Of a stretch of 64,000 nucleotides of DNA, positions 47,633-56,430 are shown piece by piece. The stretch's first letter is position 1, and each line of letters opens with the position of its first letter. The notes under the pieces were generated by a model that made no database searches, was not told the origin of the DNA, and was given only the letters and a program-made list of their open reading frames with translations. This DNA is from Winslowiella arboricola (GTDB taxonomy: Bacteria > Pseudomonadota > Gammaproteobacteria > Enterobacterales > Enterobacteriaceae). A program made the position numbers and the translations under genes. The DNA lies in the NCBI RefSeq assembly GCF_025527015.1, contig NZ_JAODIM010000043.1, forward strand, positions 248,001 through 312,000. The letters are read 5' to 3'.

Positions 47633-48355
47633 ATGGCTGAGATATTTTATGAAAATAACCTCATTAACTCCACAATAAAGTGCTACCTGGAGAATTGTCT
47701 CGGTATCTTTAATGAGGTCAATTTTGCATACGCGATAATGAATAAAAAAAATCCGGCCGAGTTTATTGCGATTTCAAATAATAACCGCTGGTTTGAAGTG
47801 TATGACGAAAATAAATATCACCTGATTGACCCTGTGATGCTGACCGCATCACATCGTGTGTCCCCGTTTTATTGGGATAAAAACAGTATGTTGCAATCCT
47901 ATCTGAAACCGCCGCTTACAGTACTCGATATGGCCAGAGAGTATAATATTGCTAATGGCTATACCTTTGTATTACATGATCAGCAACATAACCTGGCGGT
48001 GTTGTCATTTATGATGGGTAATGAAAGCCAGTGCGCCTTTAATGATAAACCTGAAGAAATTCAGGCGATGCAGATGTTGTTAATCCAGACACATGAAAAA
48101 ATGCATACGCTTTGTGATGATTTTCATAATCAGCAGCGTCCGCATCGCGAAGCATTATCGGTGCGGGAAAATCAAATATTACATTGGGCCAGCACCGGGA
48201 AAACCTATCAGGAAATCGCCATCATTCTTGCTATCACGCCAAGTACGGTAAAATTCCATATGGCCAATGTGGTACGTAAATTCGGCGTTAAAAATGCAAA
48301 ACATGCTATCAGTATTGGTATTGAATTAGAGGTGATCAGGAAAGTGATGCCCTAG
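47633..48355 (+). CDS. LuxR-family quorum-sensing regulator, second copy
   Basis: 240 aa, paralogous to the first LuxR (shared NKKNPxE, LIDPVMLTA/HIDPVILTA, NGYTFVLHD and STVKFHMxNVVRK). The autoinducer residues Trp53, Tyr57, Asp66, Pro67, Trp81 and Gly109 are kept, so it should bind a lactone. The ATG at 47633 with GGAGGGG is used; the frame opens ten codons earlier. It is divergent from luxI and has no luxI of its own, so it may respond to the same signal as an EsaR2/ExpR2-like second receptor. Confidence 0.9.
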   Translation: MAEIFYENNLINSTIKCYLENCLGIFNEVNFAYAIMNKKNPAEFIAISNNNRWFEVYDENKYHLIDPVMLTASHRVSPFYWDKNSMLQSYLKPPLTVLDMAREYNIANGYTFVLHDQQHNLAVLSFMMGNESQCAFNDKPEEIQAMQMLLIQTHEKMHTLCDDFHNQQRPHREALSVRENQILHWASTGKTYQEIAIILAITPSTVKFHMANVVRKFGVKNAKHAISIGIELEVIRKVMP

Positions 48356-48411
48356 GATTGTTACAGGGCAACAGCTGCGTCTGCTTATAGTGTTCTGCCT
48401 TTACGAATCAA

Positions 48412-49335
48412 TCAAAAGCCAAATACCTGCCGGACCTGTTCACTCTGTAGCTGCATTTGTTCGCTGGCAAATTGCAGAAACAGATTCAACGCTGCGCTGC
48501 GCTGGCGACCCGGTGGCGCCTGTATCTGTAGTGAGCGTTGTGTCAGCTGATCGACGCCGAAGGTTTTAAGCATCAGACCCTGCTCCTGCGCCTGATACAT
48601 CACGGTAAAATGGCTGCACAGGGTGATTGCCTGTGGCGAATGCAGCAGAAAATTGTAGTGACTGGAAAAGAAGTTACAGGTCAGCACCGGCTCAATAAAA
48701 GTGCCGTTCATCCTGCAGGCAAGATCAAACAGCTGACGTACCGTCGTGCCAGGTTCCGGCAACGCCAGCGGATAATGACTTAAATCGTTCAGCGTCACCT
48801 GCTGCCCGGCCAGTGGATGATCGTTTTTCATTACCATCAGCACTGGCGCAGCATAAGAGGAGATCACCTCCACGCCGCGTTCCGGGTGCAAACTAAACTG
48901 GAATGCCACATCACAGTCGCCATCGCGAACGGCTTCCGCCACCTGTTTCCCGCTCAGCACCCGCAGGCTAAAAGTCACTGCCGGATTCAGCTGGCGAAAA
49001 CCGGCAAACAGAGAGGGCAGCAGATAAAATGCCATACCATCCGTGCAGGCAACCCGAATTAACGTGCGCCGCACCGCGTTCAGCCCCTTAATTTCAGCCA
49101 TCGCATGCTCCATATCCATCAGGCTTTTGCGCACATGGTTTTCAAAAATCTGTCCGGCTTCATTCAGGATCATACCGCGTGCATGACGTTCAAACAGCGG
49201 CACGCCGATCCGTGTTTCCAGCCGCTGAATCTGACGGCTAATCGCTGAGACGGCGACAAACAGCTGCTCGCTGGCAGCGCTTAGCGAACCGGTATTGACC
49301 ACTGCGAGAAAATAGCGAATTTCACTGCTGTGCAT
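48412..49335 (-). CDS. LysR-family regulator divergent from the M20 hydrolase operon
   Basis: 307 aa. Helix-turn-helix at about 3-60 with IRYFLAVVNTGSLSAASEQL and SAISRQIQRLETRIG; an effector domain follows. It lies back to back with the M20 peptidase/MHS transporter pair (about 150 bases between starts), so it most likely controls them. No ligand can be deduced. Confidence 0.88.
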   Translation of the reverse strand: MHSSEIRYFLAVVNTGSLSAASEQLFVAVSAISRQIQRLETRIGVPLFERHARGMILNEAGQIFENHVRKSLMDMEHAMAEIKGLNAVRRTLIRVACTDGMAFYLLPSLFAGFRQLNPAVTFSLRVLSGKQVAEAVRDGDCDVAFQFSLHPERGVEVISSYAAPVLMVMKNDHPLAGQQVTLNDLSHYPLALPEPGTTVRQLFDLACRMNGTFIEPVLTCNFFSSHYNFLLHSPQAITLCSHFTVMYQAQEQGLMLKTFGVDQLTQRSLQIQAPPGRQRSAALNLFLQFASEQMQLQSEQVRQVFGF

Positions 49336-49487
49336 AGTGCTGCCTCGTTACGGTGCATGCCTTGTTATCGGGCAAGTCAGCCTTGCTTTTTATGCAACGC
49401 TAGTTTACCAAATTAACAATTGTGGCAAAGCGTGATTTTAGCTTAGATAAATCCGATAACAAAACAGATAAACACAACGGACAGACT

Positions 49488-50918
49488 ATGACAGGTGAAC
49501 AGGCAGTCGCGCTGGCAACAGCGTATTTCGACAGTGGGGAATTTAAGCGGGTTCTGGCCCGGCGTGTGGCGCTGGCCACCGAAAGCCAGCGTGATGATCG
49601 CGATCTGCTGCTGCAACGCTATCTTGATGAAGAGATCGCGCCGGCACTCAGCGCGCTGGGCTTTGCCCTGCATCAGTTTGACAATCCGCAGGCGAAAAAC
49701 CGCCCGTTTCTGATTGCCACTCGTATTGAAGATCCGCAACTTCCGACCATGCTGTGTTACGGCCATGGCGATGTGGTGTTTGGCGACGATGAAAACTGGC
49801 GCCCTGGCCTGACGCCATGGCAACTGGTTGAAGAGGGTGATCGCTGGTATGCGCGCGGCAGCGCGGATAATAAAGGTCAGCACAGCGTCAATATTGCGGC
49901 GCTGGAACAGGTTTATCAGGCGCGCGGCGGCAAACTGGGTTTTAACTGCACATTTCTGTTTGAGATGGGCGAAGAGATCAGCTCGCCGGGTCTGGCGGAA
50001 ATTTGCCGTCAGCAACCTGAACTACTGCGTGCCGATCTGTTTATTGCCTCGGATGGCCCACGTCTCAATGCGGTACGCCCGACGCTGTTTCTTGGCTCAC
50101 GCGGCTGCGTCAATTTCCGTCTGAGCATCAATGCGCGCGCAAAAGATTATCACTCCGGCAACTGGGGGGGACTGCTAAGCAACCCTGGCACTCAGCTGGC
50201 CAGTGCCATTGCCTGTCTGGTGAATGCGCAGGGCCAGTTACAGGTTGCCGCGCTGAAACCGCCGGCAATCAGCGATCAGGTGCGCGCGATTCTTAGCGAT
50301 ATTGATGTGGGCGGCAATGATAGCGATCCGGAGATTGATAGCCAGTGGGGTGAAGCGGGACTGAGCGGCGCCGAGCGTCTGTATGGCTGGAATACGCTGG
50401 AAGTGCTGGCGTTTCTCACCGGCAATCCGGCACGCCCAATGAATGCCATCCCGGGCAAAGCCACTGCGGTATGTCAGTTACGCTTTGTGGTAGAAACCGA
50501 CTGGGAAAATCTGGCAAGCCATATCAGCGCGCACCTGTGCCAGCACGGTTTTGACTATGTTGATGTTGAGGTGATCCGCGGCACGCCCGCGACGCGACTC
50601 GATCCGACCGATCCCCTGGTGTCCTGGGCGCTGGAGGTGATGGAAGCCAGCAGTGGTAAAAAACCGGCACTATTGCCTAATCTGGGTGGTTCGCTGCCGA
50701 ACGAAGTGTTCTCCGACATTCTTGGCCTGCCGACATTATGGATCCCTCACTCCTATCCGGCCTGCGGTCAGCATGCGGTGGATGAACATATGCTGAAGTC
50801 GATTGCCCGTGAAGGTTTACAGATGATGACGGCGCTGTTGTGGGATCTGGGTGAGCAGGGCGCGCAGTTAATCGCCCGGCATCAGGCGCATCAGGCGCGA
50901 TCAGGAGAAAAATCATGA
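49488..50918 (+). CDS. M20-family metallohydrolase (ArgE/DapE/carboxypeptidase type)
   Basis: 476 aa cytoplasmic zinc hydrolase. Metal ligands are visible in MLCYGHGDVVFG (His, Asp), ARGSADNKGQHSVNI (Asp), FEMGEEISSPGL (Glu-Glu), IASDGPRLN (Asp) and LGGSLPNEVF; IPHSYPACGQHAVDEH holds a C-terminal His. It removes an acyl or aminoacyl group from a substrate that cannot be named. The frame opens 22 codons before the chosen ATG. The transporter gene overlaps its stop by four bases, so the substrate is probably the transported compound. Confidence 0.88.
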   Translation: MTGEQAVALATAYFDSGEFKRVLARRVALATESQRDDRDLLLQRYLDEEIAPALSALGFALHQFDNPQAKNRPFLIATRIEDPQLPTMLCYGHGDVVFGDDENWRPGLTPWQLVEEGDRWYARGSADNKGQHSVNIAALEQVYQARGGKLGFNCTFLFEMGEEISSPGLAEICRQQPELLRADLFIASDGPRLNAVRPTLFLGSRGCVNFRLSINARAKDYHSGNWGGLLSNPGTQLASAIACLVNAQGQLQVAALKPPAISDQVRAILSDIDVGGNDSDPEIDSQWGEAGLSGAERLYGWNTLEVLAFLTGNPARPMNAIPGKATAVCQLRFVVETDWENLASHISAHLCQHGFDYVDVEVIRGTPATRLDPTDPLVSWALEVMEASSGKKPALLPNLGGSLPNEVFSDILGLPTLWIPHSYPACGQHAVDEHMLKSIAREGLQMMTALLWDLGEQGAQLIARHQAHQARSGEKS

Positions 50919-52192
50919 GCGAATTGAGCCAGCGTGCGCCAGTCGCCAGCGCGGTAAAACCGAATCTGCATAAAACCCTGTTTGCTACCTGCATTGGTAA
51001 CGCGCTGGAGTGGTTTGATATTGCGGTATACGGTTTCTTTGCCAGCTACATAGCCCATGCTTTTTTCCCCAGCCAGGATCCTTCAGTATCACTGCTGCTG
51101 GCGCTGGGCAGTTTTGGCGTCTCTTTTCTGATTCGCCCGCTTGGCGCGATAGTGCTGGGTAACTATGCGGATCGTGTTGGCCGCAAAAAAGCGTTACTGG
51201 TTTCCATCAGCCTGATGTTGCTGGGTGGCGCGATCATCACCTTTATGCCGTCTTATGCCACCATTGGCGTTGCCGCACCGATTATGATTTTGCTGGCGCG
51301 ACTGATTCAGGGTTTCTCGGCAGGGGGAGAGTTTGGCAGTTCAACCGCGTTTTTAGTTGAGCACTTTCCTGAGCGCAAAGCTTTTATCGCCAGCTGGCAG
51401 TTTGCCACTCAGGGCGCAAGTACCCTGATGGCCTCAGCATTTGGCCTCGGCTTAACCGCGTGGTTAACTGAAGCGCAAATCCAGGAATGGGGCTGGCGCA
51501 TTCCATTTGCCTTTGGCCTGATTATCGGTCCGGTCGGTCTCTATATTCGTCGTCATTTGCATGAACCCGCCAGCTTTAAACCGGCGGAGAAGCATGCTGC
51601 GCCGCTGAAAACCCTGGTCGGGCGCCAGAAAGAGCTGCTGTTGCTGGCAATTGGTCTGATGGTAATCTCCACGGCCATTAACTATATGCTGAACTATGTA
51701 CCGACCTATGCGACAAAAAACCTGCATCTGCCGGGCTCGGTGGCGTTTGGCGCCACGCTGCTGGCGGGGGTGATTCTGACGGTGGTGACGCCACTTATGG
51801 GATTATGGGCGGAGAAAATCGGGCGTATTCCGCTGATGTGGTGCTCGCTGATCCTGCTGATTATCACCATCTGGCCGGCGTTTATGCTGGTAGTGAATCA
51901 CACCACGCCGCTGACGCTGATGCTGCTGGTTGGCTGGATGGCGTTACTGAAATCGATCTACTTCTCCACCGTGCCTTCGTTAATGGCCGATCTGTTTCCG
52001 ATGGAAACCCGCGCCAGCGGGATGGCAATCAGCTATAACATCGCCGTCACGGTCTTTGGTGGTTTTGCGCCACTGGTGTGTAGTTTGCTGATTACCGCGA
52101 CCGGCACCAGCCTCGCGCCGAGCTATTATCTGATGATCCTCGCACTATTGAGTGGCTGGGCATTATTGCGTAGCCAGCGACGCCTGTCGTAA
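50915..52192 (+). CDS. MFS transporter of the metabolite:H+ symporter family (MHS, ProP/ShiA-like)
   Basis: 425 aa, 12 predicted membrane helices. MHS signatures: TCIGNALEWFDIAVYGFFAS, GNYADRVGRKKAL and QGFSAGGEFGSSTAFLVEH. Relatives carry osmolytes, dicarboxylates, shikimate or amino-acid derivatives. Start and stop overlap (ATGA) with the M20 hydrolase gene, showing translational coupling. Inferred role: uptake of the hydrolase's substrate. Confidence 0.88.
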   Translation: MSELSQRAPVASAVKPNLHKTLFATCIGNALEWFDIAVYGFFASYIAHAFFPSQDPSVSLLLALGSFGVSFLIRPLGAIVLGNYADRVGRKKALLVSISLMLLGGAIITFMPSYATIGVAAPIMILLARLIQGFSAGGEFGSSTAFLVEHFPERKAFIASWQFATQGASTLMASAFGLGLTAWLTEAQIQEWGWRIPFAFGLIIGPVGLYIRRHLHEPASFKPAEKHAAPLKTLVGRQKELLLLAIGLMVISTAINYMLNYVPTYATKNLHLPGSVAFGATLLAGVILTVVTPLMGLWAEKIGRIPLMWCSLILLIITIWPAFMLVVNHTTPLTLMLLVGWMALLKSIYFSTVPSLMADLFPMETRASGMAISYNIAVTVFGGFAPLVCSLLITATGTSLAPSYYLMILALLSGWALLRSQRRLS

Positions 52193-52206
52193 GCTTTTTC
52201 CCTCCA

Positions 52207-52230
52207 GGTGGAAGCGATACTGCTTCCACC
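52207..52230 (+). terminator. Hairpin after the MHS transporter gene
   Basis: Nine-base arms GGTGGAAGC and GCTTCCACC with a 6-base loop GATACT, 14 bases beyond the stop. No T run follows, so termination may be weak or Rho-assisted. Confidence 0.55.
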
Positions 52231-52391
52231 ACCACTTGTTCAATCCCGCTATTTTGCCCCTTAGCTGAAAAATTACAGAATCCTGTTAGCAATAACTCTC
52301 GCTATTTGCTTACGAAAGGTTACTATTGCTGGCCGCGGCCTGAATGTGGCCTGTCTGTGGGAATAATCCTAATTCCTGGTAATTTTCGGTG

Positions 52392-54176
52392 ATGCACAAG
52401 ATGGTTATTGAGAACAACAAAGAAATAAAGCGTATAGCCGCACTGGAAATGCTGAAATCCACAGACAGCACCCGTGACGACATTTTGCAAAAATTCATCC
52501 GGCTGGCCAGTGAAATTCTTGATATTCCTGGCAGTTTTGTTTCGGTCATTGATGATGAACGTCAGTATATTCGGGTTTCGCAAAATTTCGACCTGCTCGA
52601 AAGTTCGATTAAAGATGCATTTTGCCGCCATACCGCCGAGTCGGGAAAAGTCACCGTCTGTTTTGACACGCTAACCGATGAGCGTTTTTGCCGTAATCCG
52701 CTTACGCTGGGCGCACCCTGGATCCGTTTTTACGCCGGCGTGCCGTTACGCACGGCAGAAGGGGCGGTGATAGGTACTTTCTGTGTCACTGATACCAAAC
52801 CGCATCAATTCTCTGCGCAGGATATGGAAACGCTGGAACTGCTGGGCAGCCTTGTCACGGGCTATCTGCAGGCGTGGTATAAAACCGGCTATATCGATGT
52901 TGTCACGCTGCTGCCAAACCGTCAGCGCCTGTTACGCGATATTGAATTGCTTGCCGCAAGCGACAAACCGTCGCCGCAACAGCTGATATTAATCGACTGC
53001 ATCGATATGCCGCGCGCTTACGAGATGGCGAGAACGCTGGGGATGAATGCCGTTGAGGCATTACTGCGCGATATCGCGATGCTGTTGCGCCTGCGGCTGC
53101 GTCTGAAACAGAGTGATGTGCTGTATACGGCGGCGACCGGTCGCTTTGCCTTGCTGGTCAGCGAGGGCAGTCCGCTTACCGGCAGCAGTGTCAGCAGCAG
53201 GCTGGAAGGCATTCGCGCGCAAATAACCGATGATATTTCAGTCAGCCTTGATGTGTTTACCGGCATGGTGCGTTTCACTGCCGGCGAAATCAACGCTACT
53301 GAAGCATTAAGAAGGGCGGTCAGTGCATTGCATGAAGCCATCAGCAGCCGGCAGAACTTCCTTGAATATAACGCGGTGGTCGACAATCAGCATAATGAGG
53401 ATTACTTATTGATGAACGACCTGGCCGCTGCACTACAGAATAACAGCGGATTGTATCTGGTTTATCAGCCGAAGGTGAATCTGCAAAGCGGGAAAACTGT
53501 TGGGCTTGAGGCGCTGATTCGCTGGCTGCATCCGTTATTGGGTGAGCTTTCACCGGCGAAATTTATTCCGCTGGTGGAAAAGACCAGCCTGATGAGCGAA
53601 CTGACCGACTGGGTGATTGATAACACGCTGAAACAGCTGCAGCAGTGGAAAAATAAAGGAATACGCATTCCGGTGTCGATAAATGTCACCGTCAGTGATT
53701 TCTCACGTCCAGGTTTTGCCGATATGCTGGAAGAGAAAATGCTGCGCATGGGGCTTCAGCCCGACGATCTGGGTATTGAATGCCTGGAAACGGAAAAAGT
53801 ACTGGAAAGCAGTGCGGCGTTAAACGGGCTGGATATGCTGAAATTACGCGGATTTCGCATTTCGCTGGATGATTTTGGCGCCGGTTACAGCAATATCAGT
53901 TACCTGCGACGTATCCCGATGGATGTTATCAAGCTGGATCGATCTTTAATCGACAGGCTGTCGAGCGACACCGCCAGCCGTATTATTGCCCGCAGTGTCA
54001 TCAGCATGCTGAAAGAGCTGGATTATGTGGTGCTGGCTGAAGGGGTGGAAGATAAAGAGACGGCTAATTCTCTGCGCGCTTACGGCTGTGATGAAGCACA
54101 AGGTTTCTACTATTCCCGACCTTTGCCCTCGGTACAGGTCGAAGGCTGGTTGCTCTGGCAACAGCGCGAAAATTAA
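52392..54176 (+). CDS. GAF - degenerate GGDEF - EAL protein (cyclic-di-GMP phosphodiesterase)
   Basis: 594 aa, no membrane segment. GAF domain at about 20-155, a GGDEF-like region at about 165-320 in which the signature is replaced by ATGRF (so no cyclase activity is expected), and an EAL domain at about 335-590. The EAL domain keeps GLEALIRWLHP, an Asn in INVTVSDF, the Glu in IECLETE, LDDFGAGYSN, VIKLDRSLI, LAEGVED and QGFYYSRPL, so hydrolysis of cyclic di-GMP is likely. The GAF domain may sense a small ligand. A GTG three bases earlier is possible. Confidence 0.9.
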   Translation: MHKMVIENNKEIKRIAALEMLKSTDSTRDDILQKFIRLASEILDIPGSFVSVIDDERQYIRVSQNFDLLESSIKDAFCRHTAESGKVTVCFDTLTDERFCRNPLTLGAPWIRFYAGVPLRTAEGAVIGTFCVTDTKPHQFSAQDMETLELLGSLVTGYLQAWYKTGYIDVVTLLPNRQRLLRDIELLAASDKPSPQQLILIDCIDMPRAYEMARTLGMNAVEALLRDIAMLLRLRLRLKQSDVLYTAATGRFALLVSEGSPLTGSSVSSRLEGIRAQITDDISVSLDVFTGMVRFTAGEINATEALRRAVSALHEAISSRQNFLEYNAVVDNQHNEDYLLMNDLAAALQNNSGLYLVYQPKVNLQSGKTVGLEALIRWLHPLLGELSPAKFIPLVEKTSLMSELTDWVIDNTLKQLQQWKNKGIRIPVSINVTVSDFSRPGFADMLEEKMLRMGLQPDDLGIECLETEKVLESSAALNGLDMLKLRGFRISLDDFGAGYSNISYLRRIPMDVIKLDRSLIDRLSSDTASRIIARSVISMLKELDYVVLAEGVEDKETANSLRAYGCDEAQGFYYSRPLPSVQVEGWLLWQQREN

Positions 54177-54333
54177 TTGTGCCGGAAGGTACATACTGAC
54201 GGCTGAATGATTAAGCGATTCTGAATATTTTGCGCAAAACTTAAATCGTGCAAAAAATAATCAACAAGGGCTTTTGCAGCGATAAAATTACCTTATACTG
54301 CCTCTTCACATTGGAGTGCTGAGGTGATTTATT

Positions 54334-55917
54334 ATGGAACAGTTTTATGTCCCTGCGGACAGCGTTAATATTGGCCATTCATCCCACTATCCCCATGATA
54401 CGGGCCTGATTGCGCTTTTCTTGCAACAGGTTGATATTAATCCGCAACATCCTGCGATCATCACCGCAGATCAGACGATAAGTTATTCTGAACTGGCGCG
54501 GCGCGCCCATGCGCTGGCGGCTGGATTGCGTGAAAAAAATCTGCGCGCTGAACAGCCGGTGGCGATTTTATTACCGCCAGGTATTGAGCAAATTATTTGC
54601 CAGATTGCTATTTTATGGGCGGGTGGCAGCTGCGTTCCGCTGGATCCCACGCTTCCTGAGCAACGGCTGCGTTATATGCTGCAGGATCTGCATATCAGTC
54701 TGATCATTACCAACCGTCAATCGCAGCAAGCCTGGTTTACTGCCGAGTCGCTATTGCTGGAAAATATCCCTGACCACTCAACCGACAGCCCGTTATTACG
54801 ATGTGATGACGGACAGCTCACTCATCGCGCGTATCTGTTATTTACCTCGGGTTCCACCGGGCAGGCAAAAGCGGTGGAAATTGAAGCCAGAGGAATTATT
54901 CGTCTGGTGGTTGATAGCCAGTATGTCGTTATTACCGCTAATGATCGGATGGCTGCGATTGCTAACCCCTCTTTTGATGCCTCACTGTTTGAAATCTGGG
55001 GCGCTTTGCTGAATGGTGCCGCCATGGTGCTGATCGCAAAAGAGACGATCGGTGATCCCTGGCGTTTTGAAACCGCACTTCAGCAATATTCGGTCAGCAT
55101 TATGTTTATCACCACCGCGCGGTTCACTTTGCTCACCGCCACCTGCCCACGCGCGTTTCGTTATATGAACACCCTGCTGGTTGGGGGGGAAGTCATCAAT
55201 CCGGCGACGCTTAATAAAGTGCTGGAGGCGGGCTCACCGCGCCGCCTGCTGGCGGTATACGGCCCGACAGAGTGCACAGTATTTGCTCTGTATCACGATC
55301 TGACGCACTCCGCGCCACTAACAGGCGAAGTACCATTAGGCCTGCCGGTTAATAACACCAGTGCTTTTATTCTGGATAATCAGCTGCAACCCGTCGCACC
55401 TGGCGCTACTGGTCGTATCTGGCTGGGCGGTGAAGGGCTGGCGCGTGGCTACTGGCAGCGGCCGGAAATTAATATGCGGAAATTTATCATCGCTGATATT
55501 GCGAGCAGCGGGCAATCGCTGCGGCTGTATGACAGCGGCGATCTTGGCTGGCAGCGCAGTGACGGGGTATTTATGTTTGCCGGGCGCAGCGATAACCAGA
55601 TCAAGATTCGTGGCTACCGTGTCGAAATTGAAGAGGTTGAGTTTCAGCTGCTGGAAAGCCGGTTGTTACAGGCTGCTGCGGTCTGCGTGGTGAAAAAAAC
55701 CGGGGCGGAACCGCAGCTGGTGGCTTTTATTGTCCCTGATTGCCCTGATGGGTTCAGTAAAACGGACATTGAGCGGTGGATCATACAGCGCTTACCTGAC
55801 TATATGCTGCCGCGCATGCAGGTGGTTAGTCAGCTGCCATTAACGCCAAATGGCAAAATTGATCGTCTGTGCCTGCTGTCCGAGCTGGCCGGGAAAAATT
55901 GCGGTGCGCCCTGGTAA
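54334..55917 (+). CDS. Stand-alone nonribosomal-peptide adenylation domain
   Basis: 527 aa. Activates an amino acid as aminoacyl-AMP. The core motifs are in order: A3 LLFTSGSTGQAKAVE, A5 VYGPTEC, A7 YDSGDLG, A8 GRSDNQIKIRGYRVEIEEVE and A10 LTPNGKIDR. The protein ends shortly after A10 with no carrier-protein domain, and there is no condensation or thioesterase gene nearby. By alignment with GrsA the specificity residues read D A F F L G V V F K, close to isoleucine-type codes. It follows an own promoter region (TATACT at 54293) and GAGGTGA. Confidence 0.88.
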   Translation: MEQFYVPADSVNIGHSSHYPHDTGLIALFLQQVDINPQHPAIITADQTISYSELARRAHALAAGLREKNLRAEQPVAILLPPGIEQIICQIAILWAGGSCVPLDPTLPEQRLRYMLQDLHISLIITNRQSQQAWFTAESLLLENIPDHSTDSPLLRCDDGQLTHRAYLLFTSGSTGQAKAVEIEARGIIRLVVDSQYVVITANDRMAAIANPSFDASLFEIWGALLNGAAMVLIAKETIGDPWRFETALQQYSVSIMFITTARFTLLTATCPRAFRYMNTLLVGGEVINPATLNKVLEAGSPRRLLAVYGPTECTVFALYHDLTHSAPLTGEVPLGLPVNNTSAFILDNQLQPVAPGATGRIWLGGEGLARGYWQRPEINMRKFIIADIASSGQSLRLYDSGDLGWQRSDGVFMFAGRSDNQIKIRGYRVEIEEVEFQLLESRLLQAAAVCVVKKTGAEPQLVAFIVPDCPDGFSKTDIERWIIQRLPDYMLPRMQVVSQLPLTPNGKIDRLCLLSELAGKNCGAPW

Positions 55918-55933
55918 TTCGATGCCGTTAACG

Positions 55934-55957
55934 GGCGCCAGCGGTTTTGCTGGCGCC
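55934..55957 (+). terminator. Terminator after the adenylation-domain gene
   Basis: Nine-base perfect arms GGCGCCAGC and GCTGGCGCC with loop GGTTTT, 17 bases after the stop. No long T tract follows. Confidence 0.6.
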
Positions 55958-56046
55958 TGATCACATTAGTCTTCGTGATGTATTTCACATCCTGTCACGG
56001 TGAGTGGCGGCATTTCTTGAAGCCGCTCGCATAATTAAGCTGTTTG

Positions 56047-56066
56047 TATGGAAACCGGTTTCCATA
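56047..56066. promoter_or_regulatory. LacI-family operator of the beta-glucoside operon
   Basis: A perfect 20-base palindrome, TATGGAAACCGGTTTCCATA, 44 bases before the first structural gene, with a further half-site GTTTCCA at 56069-56075. The central CG-containing form is typical for LacI/GalR-family operators. The regulator at 59300 is the natural candidate to bind it. Confidence 0.75.
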
Positions 56067-56109
56067 TCGTTTCCACTCAGGACTGGTTCAGCGACAGGGA
56101 GTAAACACC

Positions 56110-56430
56110 ATGCACAAGATTATGCTTTGTTGTTCCGCCGGGATGTCGACCAGTTTACTGGTGCGTAAGATGCTGGAACAAGCCGACCAGCGTGGGCTGG
56201 AGGTGGAGATTACCGCCTGTAGCGCCACCGAGTTTGGCGACCATTTTGCCGACTATCAGGTCGTGTTATTAGGCCCGCAGATCAAATATATGCTTGATAA
56301 CCTGGCGGCGAAGGGCGCGGAACAGGGCATCCCGGTCGCGGTGATCAATATGATGGATTACGGCATGCAGCGCGGGGATAAAGTGCTCGATTTCGCCCTT
56401 GAGCTGATTGTCAGCAAAGGAGCGGCGTAA
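56110..56430 (+). CDS. PTS beta-glucoside/cellobiose-type enzyme IIB
   Basis: 106 aa, lactose/cellobiose-family IIB. The phosphoryl-accepting cysteine is in the N-terminal loop MLCCSAGMSTSLLVRKM (CSAGMST form, Cys8). The ATG at 56110 follows AGGGAG; the frame starts 22 codons earlier. It passes phosphate from IIA to the incoming sugar together with the IIC encoded next, whose start codon shares a base with its stop. The IIA gene is missing from the operon. Confidence 0.9.
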   Translation: MHKIMLCCSAGMSTSLLVRKMLEQADQRGLEVEITACSATEFGDHFADYQVVLLGPQIKYMLDNLAAKGAEQGIPVAVINMMDYGMQRGDKVLDFALELIVSKGAA

